Source: a virus. Taken from it: a DNA stretch of 40,062 nt. The DNA is taken from the IMG/VR virus record IMGVR_UViG_3300042010_000084, positions 1 to 40,062 of that record, one strand, 5' to 3'. The notes under the pieces are model-generated. The model did no database searches. It was given only the letters and a program-made list of their open reading frames with translations, and had not been told where the DNA came from. A program made the position numbers and the translations under genes. The stretch's first letter is position 1. Every line of letters begins with the position of its first letter. Below are positions 20,651-29,447 of this stretch, one piece after another.

Positions 20651-21601
20651 ATGAGCGAAGCAGCAGCAGCAACCGACAACAGCGCCGCCACCGGTGGCGC
20701 GGATACCTCCAACACTCAACAGTCAACCGGCGGATCGTTCCTTGGCGGAGGCGATTCCGGCCAATCGTCCGCCAGCGACTTCAAGCCGTCCTCGATCTTT
20801 GGCTCGCACGTCCGCGATGATGGCCAGTTCAACGAAGGATGGACCGAGCACGTCCGCGCCAAAGGATTCGAGCGCGCATCCGCCAAACTTCAGCTCGCCA
20901 AGGATGAGATGGGCGCGTTGAAGATGATCGACGACGCGTTTGCCACGGCGTCCCGGCGCGAACTCAAGGGCGCGCCGAATGCCACATGGCAGCCGCATGA
21001 GGTCGACGAATACCGCCGCGCAAACAACATCCCGAACGAGGCGAACGGCTACCAGCTCAAGCCGGAGAAGCTGCCGGACGGCGTTCAGTGGGATGAAGGG
21101 CGGGCCGAGACGTTCGCCAAGCTCGCCCACGAGCTCAACCTGTCGCAGGAACAGGCGCAACGGCTGGCTGGCTACCATCTCGAACTGGAAGCGACCGGCG
21201 TGAAAGCCTTGTCCGACATGCGCGGGCAGGCGATCGACAAGCTGACGCAGGAAACGCAGGCCAAGTTTCAAAAGGAATGGGGTGCCGACTTCAACGACCG
21301 CGTGGAAGCCAACAAGGCGTTTGTGAAGGTGCGCTTCACCCCCGAGGAACTGCAAGACCCGCTCATCCAAGCGGCGATTTCGCACCCCAAGCTGGTCGGC
21401 ATCATCGATGAAGCTCGCCGCGGACTGCGCGAAGGCTCGCTTCCGGGCGTCAACAACGGTGGCGCTGTCGGCTCACAAAGCCCGCAGCAGCAGGCCGAAT
21501 CGATCATGGCGGCCAATCCGCGCTGGCAGTCCGATCCAGTCACCAACAAGCAGGTGATGGACCTCCTCGCCATGCAGGCGCAGACCAACAAGCGCAAATA
21601 G
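20651..21601 (+). CDS. Capsid scaffolding protein
   Basis: The protein has 316 residues. A low-complexity Ala/Thr/Gly/Ser N-terminus is followed by charged helical segments (FERASAKLQLAKDEMGALKM, DEGRAETFAKLAHELNLSQE, AQRLAGYHLELEATGVKALS) and a C-terminal part with LLAMQAQTNKRK, as in podovirus scaffolds. It precedes the major capsid gene, the usual order. The basic C-terminus probably binds capsid subunits during procapsid assembly and is then lost. Confidence 0.75.
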   Translation: MSEAAAATDNSAATGGADTSNTQQSTGGSFLGGGDSGQSSASDFKPSSIFGSHVRDDGQFNEGWTEHVRAKGFERASAKLQLAKDEMGALKMIDDAFATASRRELKGAPNATWQPHEVDEYRRANNIPNEANGYQLKPEKLPDGVQWDEGRAETFAKLAHELNLSQEQAQRLAGYHLELEATGVKALSDMRGQAIDKLTQETQAKFQKEWGADFNDRVEANKAFVKVRFTPEELQDPLIQAAISHPKLVGIIDEARRGLREGSLPGVNNGGAVGSQSPQQQAESIMAANPRWQSDPVTNKQVMDLLAMQAQTNKRK

Positions 21602-21913
21602 TGCTTGCGATCTAACCGCGAGTTCCCATTATGGGTTCGCATCGTGGTTTTGGGTTTCCCACGGTGGTATTCCAGTTAGTTAAGCATCAAGGGCCGCTCC
21701 TCTTCACCGGGGAGCGGCTTTTTGCTGCGCCGAAATAGACAGCGCGTGAACACGGGCGCATTCTCGCCCGCGTAGGCATCAGGGTTATCCGGCAACGGAC
21801 CCCAAGACGAGCGCCACCCGGACGGCGATCCGAGGCGACCCCGGTCAGGGTTATCGCGAAACAGCAAGCTTCCAACAGCTCGCGTTTCAGCGGGCACAAC
21901 CTGACCAATTCCA
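21602..21913 (+). promoter_or_regulatory. 312-base structured leader of the major capsid gene
   Basis: No credible gene lies here. The stretch holds an intrinsic terminator (21693-21723), then a GC hairpin CGGGCG-CATTCT-CGCCCG (about 21754-21771) and an 11-base direct repeat TCAGGGTTATC at 21779-21789 and 21845-21855. A terminator followed by a long structured leader fits separate and strong expression of the capsid gene, with a promoter between 21724 and 21900. No clear promoter consensus is visible. Confidence 0.45.
21693..21723 (+). terminator. Intrinsic terminator between scaffold and capsid
   Basis: GCCGCTCC (21693-21700) pairs with GGAGCGGC (21711-21718) around TCTTCACCGG and is followed by TTTTT. 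This is a standard rho-independent layout, suited to lowering transcription past the scaffold gene or ending that transcript. Confidence 0.8.
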
Positions 21914-22840
21914 ATGTCTTACTCCTACGTTATCCCTGACGGCCTCCCGGAGCTTTATGACTCCCAGTGGCGTCTCCAAAAACAGCAGGAAGCCGCGCGC
22001 ATCGAACAGTGGTTGAACCTGATCCCGATGAACGGCCGCTCCGAGCGCTTCCAGAAGCTCGCGAAGGTCGACGCGACCAAGATCACCACGCGTTTCGGTG
22101 ATACCAACCCGGACGAAGTGCCGATCGAATATCGCTCGCTGTTCATCAACTTCAGCAAGTCGGCCAAGATCCTTGACCGCCGCGAGAACATGCAGCTTGG
22201 CGCGATCGCCTCGCCGGTGTCGCAGATCCAAAAGCTTCAGTTCATGGCGTCCCGTCGCGACCTGCTTAGCACGGTCATCACCGGAGCCCTGGGCGACGCT
22301 TACGAAGGGCCGAACGGCAACACCGCCGTCGCCTTGCCGTCCGATCAAGAGATCGCCGTAAACTACGTGGCGAGCGGCAGCGCCGCCAACTCCAACCTGT
22401 CCTATGACAAGCTGCTCGAAGTGCAACGTCGCTTCCTTGCCGCGAACGTCGGTGGCCAGGACTCGGACGGCAATTCCAACATCGTCGGCGTGATCGGCTC
22501 GAAGCAATGGGCCGCGCTCAACCGCGATGACAAATTCCTCAACTCGCGCTACACCAGCAATCGCCCGGTCGACTCCGGCATGATCAAGCGGTTCCACGAC
22601 ACCACGCTTGTGGTGATCGACGACAGCCTCTTGCCCTACAACGCCGGAACGGACGTCCGCACCTGCGTGTTCTTTGATAAGGATTCGCTCTTGGTCGGCA
22701 TGGCCGAGAACTGGTTCAACAAGGTCGAGATGCTGCCGACCAAGAACTACGACATCCAGCTCTACGCCGAGTGGGGTTGGGGTGCCGCGCGCCTCTACGA
22801 CGAAGGCGTCGTCTCCGTACTCTGCGACGAAAGTCCGTAA
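21914..22840 (+). CDS. Major capsid protein
   Basis: The protein has 308 residues. ELYDSQWRLQKQQEAARIEQ, VPIEYRSLFINFSKSAKILD, SNIVGVIGSKQWAALNRDDK and KVEMLPTKNYDIQLYAEWGW fit an HK97-fold capsid of the podovirus type that I associate with the phage_capsid_3 family. The gene follows the scaffold and its own structured leader. The sequence ends in VVSVLCDESP, just before a strong hairpin. Confidence 0.82.
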   Translation: MSYSYVIPDGLPELYDSQWRLQKQQEAARIEQWLNLIPMNGRSERFQKLAKVDATKITTRFGDTNPDEVPIEYRSLFINFSKSAKILDRRENMQLGAIASPVSQIQKLQFMASRRDLLSTVITGALGDAYEGPNGNTAVALPSDQEIAVNYVASGSAANSNLSYDKLLEVQRRFLAANVGGQDSDGNSNIVGVIGSKQWAALNRDDKFLNSRYTSNRPVDSGMIKRFHDTTLVVIDDSLLPYNAGTDVRTCVFFDKDSLLVGMAENWFNKVEMLPTKNYDIQLYAEWGWGAARLYDEGVVSVLCDESP

Positions 22841-22847
22841 TCCTCAC

Positions 22848-22879
22848 GGCCCGCGCCTTAACCGGGCGCGGGCCTTCCT
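22848..22879 (+). terminator. GC hairpin after the capsid gene
   Basis: GGCCCGCGCC (22848-22857) pairs perfectly with GGCGCGGGCC (22865-22874) around TTAACCG, followed only by TTCCT. The stem is very stable but the U tract is weak, so it may act as a partial terminator or protect the capsid mRNA 3' end. Confidence 0.6.
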
Positions 22880-22906
22880 CCTCAACCTCGAAAACATTCC
22901 ATTCCC

Positions 22907-23386
22907 ATGGCTGCCACCACTCAATCTGCTGAACGGATCTTGCAAGTCGCCGCTGAGACGAGCTTTGCCGACCGCATCGACGACAAGCGCAAAATCGAAG
23001 GCGCGGTGCAATACGTCACCGTCAAGGTGCCGCTCACCACGGACAACGCTCAATCCGACGTCATCGAGCTCATCGAGCTGCCGGTTGGCGCGATCCTGCT
23101 GCCGGAGCTCTCCAAGGTTCTTGTGACCGACGATGCGACCTCCGGCGCGCTCACCCTCGATATTGGCGACTCGTCCGACGCTGACCGCTACGCGGACGGC
23201 GTCAACTGCGCCTCGGCGGGAACCGTCGACTTCACCAGCGTCGTGTCGACCACCGTTCCGGCCGGTCTGCACACTCGCCACGAAGTCACCTCGACCACCC
23301 GCCTTGTCACGCTGACGCTGGCGACCTTCACCGCCACCATTGAAGCGGGCGAGTTGATCGTCGTGATCGCCTTCAAGAGCCTGTAA
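22907..23386 (+). CDS. Probable head decoration/stabilisation protein, 159 residues
   Basis: Rich in Thr, Val and Ile with a beta-sandwich pattern (VQYVTVKVPLTTDNAQSDVI, TSGALTLDIGDSSDADRYAD, RLVTLTLATFTATIEAGELI). It follows the capsid gene between two strong hairpins, a place where decoration or cement proteins are commonly encoded. No family named with certainty. A major tail component is a less likely alternative, because the tail tubular genes come next. Confidence 0.55.
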   Translation: MAATTQSAERILQVAAETSFADRIDDKRKIEGAVQYVTVKVPLTTDNAQSDVIELIELPVGAILLPELSKVLVTDDATSGALTLDIGDSSDADRYADGVNCASAGTVDFTSVVSTTVPAGLHTRHEVTSTTRLVTLTLATFTATIEAGELIVVIAFKSL

Positions 23387-23405
23387 TCGGCCCTTGGTTG
23401 CTGCG

Positions 23406-23445
23406 GCGCGGCGGTGGAAGGGGTTCCGCCGTCGCGCTTCCGTTT
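23406..23445 (+). terminator. Intrinsic terminator-like hairpin before the tail genes
   Basis: GCGCGGCGGTGGAA (23406-23419) pairs over 14 positions, two of them G-U, with TTCCGCCGTCGCGC (23424-23437) around GGGG, followed by TTCCGTTT. It is a stable hairpin with a modest U tract between the decoration-type gene and the tail genes. Confidence 0.65.
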
Positions 23446-23467
23446 AATTACCCCGCCAGCTCCCGCC

Positions 23468-24112
23468 ATGGTCACGCTCACCGATCTCGCCAATGCCGCC
23501 CTCGGTTACATCGGGGAACAAAAAGTCTCCGACATCGACGACACCGGGAGCAAAGCGGCCCGCGTCTGCAAGCAGTTCGCGCAAGACACGATCGACGAGG
23601 TTCTGCGCGGCCACCGGTGGAACTGCGCGATCGCCCGGGCGACACTGACGCAAAACGCCTCCAACCCCGCATCGGATCGCTACACGCACGCCTACGCGAT
23701 GCCGACCAAGTGCCTGCGGTTGCTCGACGTGAACGGCGAAACGTGGGAGCACGCGAACGAATACATGGAGTTGGAAGGCTCGACTCTCTACGTCAATTCG
23801 GACACCGCGGTCGTGCGCTACATCAAGCAAATCGGCGTCGCGGCGTTCGACCCATTGCTCGCGGAAGCCGTTGCGCTCAAGCTGGCCGCCAAGATCGCGA
23901 TCCCGCTGACCGCCAACATGGGGCTGCAAACGCAAATGCTCGCCCTGTTCGACCGTGCTCTGCGCAAGGCCGCCGGCGTCGATTCGATGGAAATGGGCAG
24001 CCGCGAGAATGGGCAGATGCACCGGTTGCGCTCGCGCTCGGCCCTTATCAATTCCCGCTTCTACGGCTCGCGTCCGGCATACGACCCGCTCCGCTTCATC
24101 ACTCCTTACTAA
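23468..24112 (+). CDS. Tail tubular protein A, T7 gp11-like
   Basis: The protein has 214 residues. LTDLANAALGYIGEQKVSDI, then RVCKQFAQDTIDEVLRGHRW and YAMPTKCLRLLDVNGETWEH, are classical signatures of gp11-type adaptor proteins that bind beneath the portal. It forms the upper ring of the short tail and attaches the fibres and tail tubular protein B. The start at 23468 fits the family N-terminus. Confidence 0.88.
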   Translation: MVTLTDLANAALGYIGEQKVSDIDDTGSKAARVCKQFAQDTIDEVLRGHRWNCAIARATLTQNASNPASDRYTHAYAMPTKCLRLLDVNGETWEHANEYMELEGSTLYVNSDTAVVRYIKQIGVAAFDPLLAEAVALKLAAKIAIPLTANMGLQTQMLALFDRALRKAAGVDSMEMGSRENGQMHRLRSRSALINSRFYGSRPAYDPLRFITPY

Positions 24113-24121
24113 TTTTCCCCC

Positions 24122-26461
24122 GTGGCTGAAGTCATCGACCGGCGCATTGCATTCAATGGTGGCGAGTGGTCGCCGTGGACCGATCCACGGCTGGATCTGG
24201 AGAAATACCGGAATTCGTGCCGGGTCATGCGGAATTTCCGCCCGACCGTTTACGGCGGCGCGTTTCGCCGCCAAGGGACGTTCTACTTGGGCGCGGCCTA
24301 CTCGCACACGAAGAAGTCCCGGCTGGTCGAGTTCGAATTCAACATCGACACCAAGCTGGTCTTGGAATTCGCGGACCTCAAAATCCGCTTTTGGACGACC
24401 GGCGACACGGCCGGTTTGATCGGCGGCGGCACGCCCGTCACTGTGACCACGCCATGGACGGAGGATGAGCTTTTCGATCTTCAGTTCGCCCACCAGAACG
24501 ACGTCATCGTCATCACCCATCCCGACCGACGACCGCGCGTGCTGACCCGCACCAGCACCGACAGCACGACATGGACGCTGGCGGAACTCGCGATGGAATG
24601 GCCGGTTGTCTTCGATGAAAACCTGACGTCCACCACGCTCACCGCCTCGGCTGTTACCGGCGGCGCGATCACTCTGACCGCCTCGGCGGCGACCTTTGTA
24701 GCTGGGCACGTTGGCTCGCGCTGGATTATCACCCACCGCCGCGAAAATCCGGAAGTGGAGATCCGCCCCAAGACCGCGACCGTCACCGACGTGACATCCG
24801 CGCTCTACGTGCTGGACGACTGGACGGCATCGATTGCCGCTGCCTCGACCGGCAGCGGCAGCACGTGGGAGGCGACCCTTTTGGTCGAACGCTCCTACGA
24901 TAAATCGACGTGGGAAACACTGCGGACGCTCAACTCCTCGCGCGCGCAGGTGCAATCGATTATTTCCGGCACCGAGCTTGAGCCGTGCTGGCTGCGGCTA
25001 CGCTACATCGACGCCACCGATCAGAGCGACATGCCCGGCAACCTTCGGGCGACCGTCACGGCCAACAATCCGGACCATTTCGGGCTTGTCGAAATCACCG
25101 GCTACACGTCGTCCACGGTCGTCACCGCCTCCGTCTTGTTCGAGCTTGGTGCGACCACGGCCACGAAGAAATGGAGCGAGGCGGCATGGAGCGACTACCG
25201 CGGTTGGCCGCGCGCGGTGACCTTCCACGAACAGCGCCTCATGTTCGGCGGCACATCATCCCGCCCGCAAACGATTTGGGGCAGCGTCATCGACGACTAC
25301 TACAACTTCCGCGTCGGGTCGGACGACGACATGGGGCTTGCGCTCACGCTGGTCGCCGAGGCTTCCAACTCGGTGCAATGGATGGCGTCGATTCAGACGC
25401 TTCTTGCAGGCACGTCCACTTCCGAATGGGCGATCGGCAACCGCGACGCGGCGAAGACGCTCACGCCGGGCAGCGCCGCCGCCAAGCGTCAATCGGGATT
25501 CGGCTCATCCCACGTTCAAGCCCGCGTCATCCAGGACGCCGCGGTGTTCGTGCAACGCAGCGGCCGGAAGATCCGCGAATTCGCCTACACCTACGAGCGC
25601 GACGGCTATTCCGCGCAGGACTTGGCCATGCTCGCCGAGCATTTGCCGGTCGGCATCACCTCCATGGCGGTGCAGACCAACCCGGACACCACGATTTGGG
25701 TGGCCACCTCCACCGGGCAGCTTCTCGGACTGGTCTATGAACGCCAGCAAAACGTGGCCGGCTGGTTCCGCTACGACACCGGCGAAGACGACTTTTTTGA
25801 ATCGGTCGCGGTGATCGCGGGCGAAGGCGCGGATGACGAGATTTGGGTGTCGGTCAAGCGCACGATCGATGGTGCCACCAAGCGATACATTGAACGCTTC
25901 CAAGTGGACACCGTGCAGCTCCTCAAGGATCTGGATCAAGATGAACTTTGCTACGTCGATTCGGCGCTGCGATTGGTTCCGTCCGGCACGACGGTTTCCG
26001 GGCTGGATCACCTCGAAGGCATGGAAGTGTCCGTGCTGGCCGATGGCTCGCCGCACCCGAACCGCACCGTGCTCGATGGCGAAATCGAGCTGCAATACGA
26101 GGCAGATCTTGCGATTGTCGGCTTGCCCTACGTGTCCGAGTTCTCGCCGACCTGGCTGGAAACGAACGATCCCGCATCGACCACCAAGGCGATGAAGAAG
26201 CGCCCGCACCGAGTGGTGATGGAGCTTTGGCGCACGCTTGGCGCGGAAGTTTCGGGCAACGAAACGACGTGGGATGCAGTGGAATTTCGCACGCCTGACG
26301 GCTACATGGACGCCGCCCCGCCCTTGTTCGATGGCATCACCACCGATCAGGGGGTCGACGCCGAATCAGACCGGCAAATCGCGATCTCTCTCCGCCAGAC
26401 GCAGCCGTTGCCGCTCAACGTGCTTTCCCTCTCGACCCGCTACACCGTATCGGATATTTAA
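24122..26461 (+). CDS. Tail tubular protein B (nozzle), T7 gp12-like
   Basis: The protein has 779 residues with a GTG start. The opening IDRRIAFNGGEWSPWTDPRL, then DLEKYRNSCRVMRNFRPTVY and GGAFRRQGTFYLG, is the conserved start of podovirus nozzle proteins. RAVTFHEQRLMFGGTSSRPQ, IWGSVIDDYYNF and VQWMASIQTLLAGTSTSEWA are further hallmarks. Length is normal. It forms the hexameric nozzle through which DNA leaves the particle. Confidence 0.88.
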   Translation: MAEVIDRRIAFNGGEWSPWTDPRLDLEKYRNSCRVMRNFRPTVYGGAFRRQGTFYLGAAYSHTKKSRLVEFEFNIDTKLVLEFADLKIRFWTTGDTAGLIGGGTPVTVTTPWTEDELFDLQFAHQNDVIVITHPDRRPRVLTRTSTDSTTWTLAELAMEWPVVFDENLTSTTLTASAVTGGAITLTASAATFVAGHVGSRWIITHRRENPEVEIRPKTATVTDVTSALYVLDDWTASIAAASTGSGSTWEATLLVERSYDKSTWETLRTLNSSRAQVQSIISGTELEPCWLRLRYIDATDQSDMPGNLRATVTANNPDHFGLVEITGYTSSTVVTASVLFELGATTATKKWSEAAWSDYRGWPRAVTFHEQRLMFGGTSSRPQTIWGSVIDDYYNFRVGSDDDMGLALTLVAEASNSVQWMASIQTLLAGTSTSEWAIGNRDAAKTLTPGSAAAKRQSGFGSSHVQARVIQDAAVFVQRSGRKIREFAYTYERDGYSAQDLAMLAEHLPVGITSMAVQTNPDTTIWVATSTGQLLGLVYERQQNVAGWFRYDTGEDDFFESVAVIAGEGADDEIWVSVKRTIDGATKRYIERFQVDTVQLLKDLDQDELCYVDSALRLVPSGTTVSGLDHLEGMEVSVLADGSPHPNRTVLDGEIELQYEADLAIVGLPYVSEFSPTWLETNDPASTTKAMKKRPHRVVMELWRTLGAEVSGNETTWDAVEFRTPDGYMDAAPPLFDGITTDQGVDAESDRQIAISLRQTQPLPLNVLSLSTRYTVSDI

Positions 26462-26470
26462 CCAAGGGAG

Positions 26471-26944
26471 ATGAACGGTATCACCGAAATGTCCGAACTT
26501 TCGACCGGCCAGCGCATCGACCAGCTCGAAGCGGCGATGATCGATCAGCCCCCGGCAAAAACCGAGGTGTTCCATCATTTCTCTCCGGGCCTTTACACCC
26601 GCGAGCTGCACATGCCTGCGGGCACGATGGGCACCAGCATGATCCACAAGTTCGAGCATCCGTTTTTTCTGATGAAAGGGCGGGTGCAGGTGACTTCCGA
26701 TAACGAGGGGAGCGTGGTTTATCAGGCCCCTTGTATCGGAAAGACATTGCCCGGCACTCGCCGGGCGTTGCTGGTCGAAGAAGACGCGATTTGGATCACT
26801 TGCCACGTCACCGATCTGACCGACGTGGACGCGATTGTAGCGGAAATGACCGAAACGCCAGAAAACCCTTTGGTGGCCGGGCATCCGCACGCCAACCATT
26901 GGCGGCATTGCGGCAACCTCAACCTTGAATCTTCCGAACCATGA
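26471..26944 (+). CDS. Cupin-like protein in the virion block
   Basis: The protein has 157 residues. FSPGLYTRELHMPAGTMGTS, then MIHKFEHPFFLMKGRVQVTS and LPGTRRALLVEEDAIWITCH, follows the cupin two-motif pattern with His in HKFEHP and in TCHV. Related proteins occur between nozzle and internal virion genes in podoviruses, possibly as minor virion or assembly proteins. No enzymatic role is known. A ribosome binding site (AGGGAG) touches the ATG. Confidence 0.65.
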   Translation: MNGITEMSELSTGQRIDQLEAAMIDQPPAKTEVFHHFSPGLYTRELHMPAGTMGTSMIHKFEHPFFLMKGRVQVTSDNEGSVVYQAPCIGKTLPGTRRALLVEEDAIWITCHVTDLTDVDAIVAEMTETPENPLVAGHPHANHWRHCGNLNLESSEP

Positions 26945-27417
26945 GCATGTTCTACACCGCGGTCGTGGTGGCGGTCGTCGGCGCTGGCGTTGGAGCCTAC
27001 GGCGCGCACCAACAAGCCCAAGCCGCCGAAGACACCGCGAAATACAACGCGCAGGTGCAACGCAATCAGGCCGAAGCGGAAACCAACGTCGCCAAAGAGA
27101 ACGTCGCCCGGGCGCAAACGCAGGCTCGCCGCGAGTTGGCCGCCTTGCGCGCCGCGAACGCCTCCAACGGCCTTGCCATGCAGGGTTCGCCGCTCGCCGT
27201 GCTTGGCGACACCGCGACCCAGCTCCAGCTTGAAGCGTTGGACATCGCCTATGCTGGCGAGGCGCGCGCAAGGGCGTTGCAATCCCAAGCGTCCATGTCG
27301 CTCTACGAAGGCAAGACCCGCGCGAGCGCGATCCGCACGAACTCGTATGCCCAGCTCGCCAGCAGTGCCGCCGGGGCGGCTGGCTCCTACGGCAAATCCA
27401 CCGGCTTCCTTTCCTGA
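26941..27417 (+). CDS. Internal virion protein, T7 gp14-like
   Basis: The protein has 158 residues. A hydrophobic N-terminus (MFYTAVVVAVVGAGVGAYGA) is followed by a long Ala/Gln/Glu helix (KYNAQVQRNQAEAETNVAKE, QARRELAALRAANASNG) and a Ser/Ala/Gly-rich end. It precedes two large internal proteins, as in T7 (gp14, 15, 16). In T7 this protein leaves the particle first and forms a pore in the outer membrane. The start overlaps the cupin stop (ATGA). Confidence 0.72.
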   Translation: MSMFYTAVVVAVVGAGVGAYGAHQQAQAAEDTAKYNAQVQRNQAEAETNVAKENVARAQTQARRELAALRAANASNGLAMQGSPLAVLGDTATQLQLEALDIAYAGEARARALQSQASMSLYEGKTRASAIRTNSYAQLASSAAGAAGSYGKSTGFLS

Positions 27418-27420
27418 CTC

Positions 27421-29433
27421 ATGGCCCTTCCCCAAATGCGCTACCTTTCCGCCGGTCCCATGCCGGCGCTGATGGATTCCCGTGCCGCCGAGCAAAACGG
27501 ACTGGCGTTGCAGAATATCGGCAACGCTTTGGAGACAATGAGCGCGCAGGGATTCCAACTGGCGCAGCGCGCGAGAGAGGCTGACGAGGCGGGCAAGATC
27601 GCGGCGTTTCAGGCGAATCTCGACCAACAGGCCGGGGAGTTCTCCAACAGCCTGATGACGCGGCAAGACCCGCAGAACTGGCCGAGCGACTGGCAAAAGA
27701 TGGTCGGCAAGGCGCAGGTCGAAGCCAAGAAGATCGGGCTTTCTCCCGCCGCTCAGCAGAAATTCGAGCTTCAGTTGACCGAATGGGGCACGTCGCGCGG
27801 CATCCGCTTCAGCGGCCTCGCGGCCTCGCGCCAACTGGAAGAAGGTCGTAGCCGTATGAACGGCTCGCTGGAGTATTACACCGCCCGCGGCGACCACGAA
27901 GGCACGGCGGCGACGATGCAGCAAATGCGCGGCTCAGGGATGTATTCGCCCGCCGAAATGGAGAAGGCCGAGCGCATCTCCGGCCGTGGGCTGGCGCTGG
28001 CGGGTGCAACGCAGGACATCCAGAGCGACCCGGGCGGCTTCCTTAAGGCGGCCGAGAGCGAATCGTTCCTCCGCGCCCAGCCGAATCTCACGCTCGACGA
28101 TCAACGCAACCTCATCTCGCAGGCCAAGCAGGCGCAGCGCCAGGGGCAGATTGCGACCTTTGACGAATTCCAAGACCTCGCGGCCAGCAACCCGCAAATG
28201 ACCGCCGAGGACGCCCGCGAACGGTTCAAGGACCGTGTGCCGCCGCGCGTCATGGAGCGCATGGAGGTTGAGCTGGCGCAGCGTCACGACGAGCAAGAGA
28301 AGCTGCGCCGCCAAACGCCCGAATACCGCGAGATCACCGCGGGGAAGGTCTCCGGCCTGTTGGCGGGGTTCCGCTCCGGCAGCGCGGAGTCGCCGGAGCA
28401 ATACGCAGAAGCGGCGTTCCTGGTAGATTCCTTGCCGGATAGCCCGATCAAGCGCCGGCTCAAGGAGGAGATGACCGCCGCAAAGGAAGGCCGCCAAGCG
28501 GAGATCCGCACGCGCGCCGACGCAGGCATGCAGTCGCTCAAGGACGCCTATGAGGCCGGTCGTTTCGGCCCGACCGAGTTCAAGGCGATGAAGGTATCCG
28601 AGGCGATCCAAGGCGGCTTTCTGCGCGACAAGGGCAAGCTCGCGGCGATCGGCTTCAACGACGACCAGCAAGCGGCGATCCTCGCGGAGAAGTCCGACGA
28701 AAAGCGCCGGCTTAAATTCCAGGAGCTTTGGCAGGAACGCGGCAACGCGGCGTCGAACGTCGATCCGTTGGTCTGGCGAACCGCCGAAGCGATCCGCACC
28801 GGTGGCGACACCGCGCAATTCCTCTCGGGCGACGATCAAGCGAAGCTCGACTCGACGTATCGCAACTACGGCCGGGCTCGCGTTGAATTCTCCAACTGGA
28901 TGCAGGCCAACCCGGATGCCGACGAGTCCAAGGTTTCCGAGAAAATCAAAGAACTCGGCGGCAAGGCCGATTCCCTGCAATTCCGCCAGCTCCGCTATCA
29001 AGCGCGCCCAGGCACCGCAATCGACGGATCGCCCGGCGTGCTACCACCCAAAGAAACCAGCATGAACATTCCCAAAGGCACCCGCATCACGTCCTACGGC
29101 TATCCAGGCGACACCACCCCGGACAGCAACAGCAAAGTCGGCATCGGCGCATGGGTCAGCGATGCCGAAGCGGAACGAATCAAGGCAGGCGAAAACACGC
29201 CGAACCGCTTGCGCGAAGGCGATATCGCCGTCTCGCCGGACGTGGAGCGGCAACTGGTCGCCGCCGGTATCCAGCCGAAGCAGGAAATCACCGTGCGATT
29301 CGCGGACGGCTCGACGCACACCGGCCGCTGGATGGACCGGACCAGCCCGTCCTTGCGTGGCCGAGTTGACTTGTATTCTCCTGGCGGACCATCCTCGCTG
29401 AACGACACGCCCGTTGTCGGAATCGTGCTCTGA
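27421..29433 (+). CDS. Internal virion protein (gp15 position) with C-terminal double-psi beta-barrel-like domain
   Basis: The protein has 670 residues. Residues 1-540 are helical and Gln/Ala/Arg-rich, as in T7 gp15-type ejection proteins. From about residue 555 (RITSYGYPGDTTPDSNSKVG, IGAW, then LREGDIAVSPDVERQL and GRVDLYSPG) the sequence looks like a 3D/double-psi beta-barrel domain of the MltA/RlpA kind, which acts on peptidoglycan glycan strands. That would place a cell-wall activity in the gp15 homologue. An ATG at 29062 (Met548) just before this domain could allow a separate product. Confidence 0.7.
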   Translation: MALPQMRYLSAGPMPALMDSRAAEQNGLALQNIGNALETMSAQGFQLAQRAREADEAGKIAAFQANLDQQAGEFSNSLMTRQDPQNWPSDWQKMVGKAQVEAKKIGLSPAAQQKFELQLTEWGTSRGIRFSGLAASRQLEEGRSRMNGSLEYYTARGDHEGTAATMQQMRGSGMYSPAEMEKAERISGRGLALAGATQDIQSDPGGFLKAAESESFLRAQPNLTLDDQRNLISQAKQAQRQGQIATFDEFQDLAASNPQMTAEDARERFKDRVPPRVMERMEVELAQRHDEQEKLRRQTPEYREITAGKVSGLLAGFRSGSAESPEQYAEAAFLVDSLPDSPIKRRLKEEMTAAKEGRQAEIRTRADAGMQSLKDAYEAGRFGPTEFKAMKVSEAIQGGFLRDKGKLAAIGFNDDQQAAILAEKSDEKRRLKFQELWQERGNAASNVDPLVWRTAEAIRTGGDTAQFLSGDDQAKLDSTYRNYGRARVEFSNWMQANPDADESKVSEKIKELGGKADSLQFRQLRYQARPGTAIDGSPGVLPPKETSMNIPKGTRITSYGYPGDTTPDSNSKVGIGAWVSDAEAERIKAGENTPNRLREGDIAVSPDVERQLVAAGIQPKQEITVRFADGSTHTGRWMDRTSPSLRGRVDLYSPGGPSSLNDTPVVGIVL

Positions 29434-29447
29434 TTTCCTCGCGACCT

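Noticed and set aside
21785-21855. TTATCCGGC and TTATCGCG as DnaA boxes for the tandem DnaA-like proteins
   Set aside because: They match only the first half of the DnaA box consensus, and they lie in the capsid leader rather than near replication genes.
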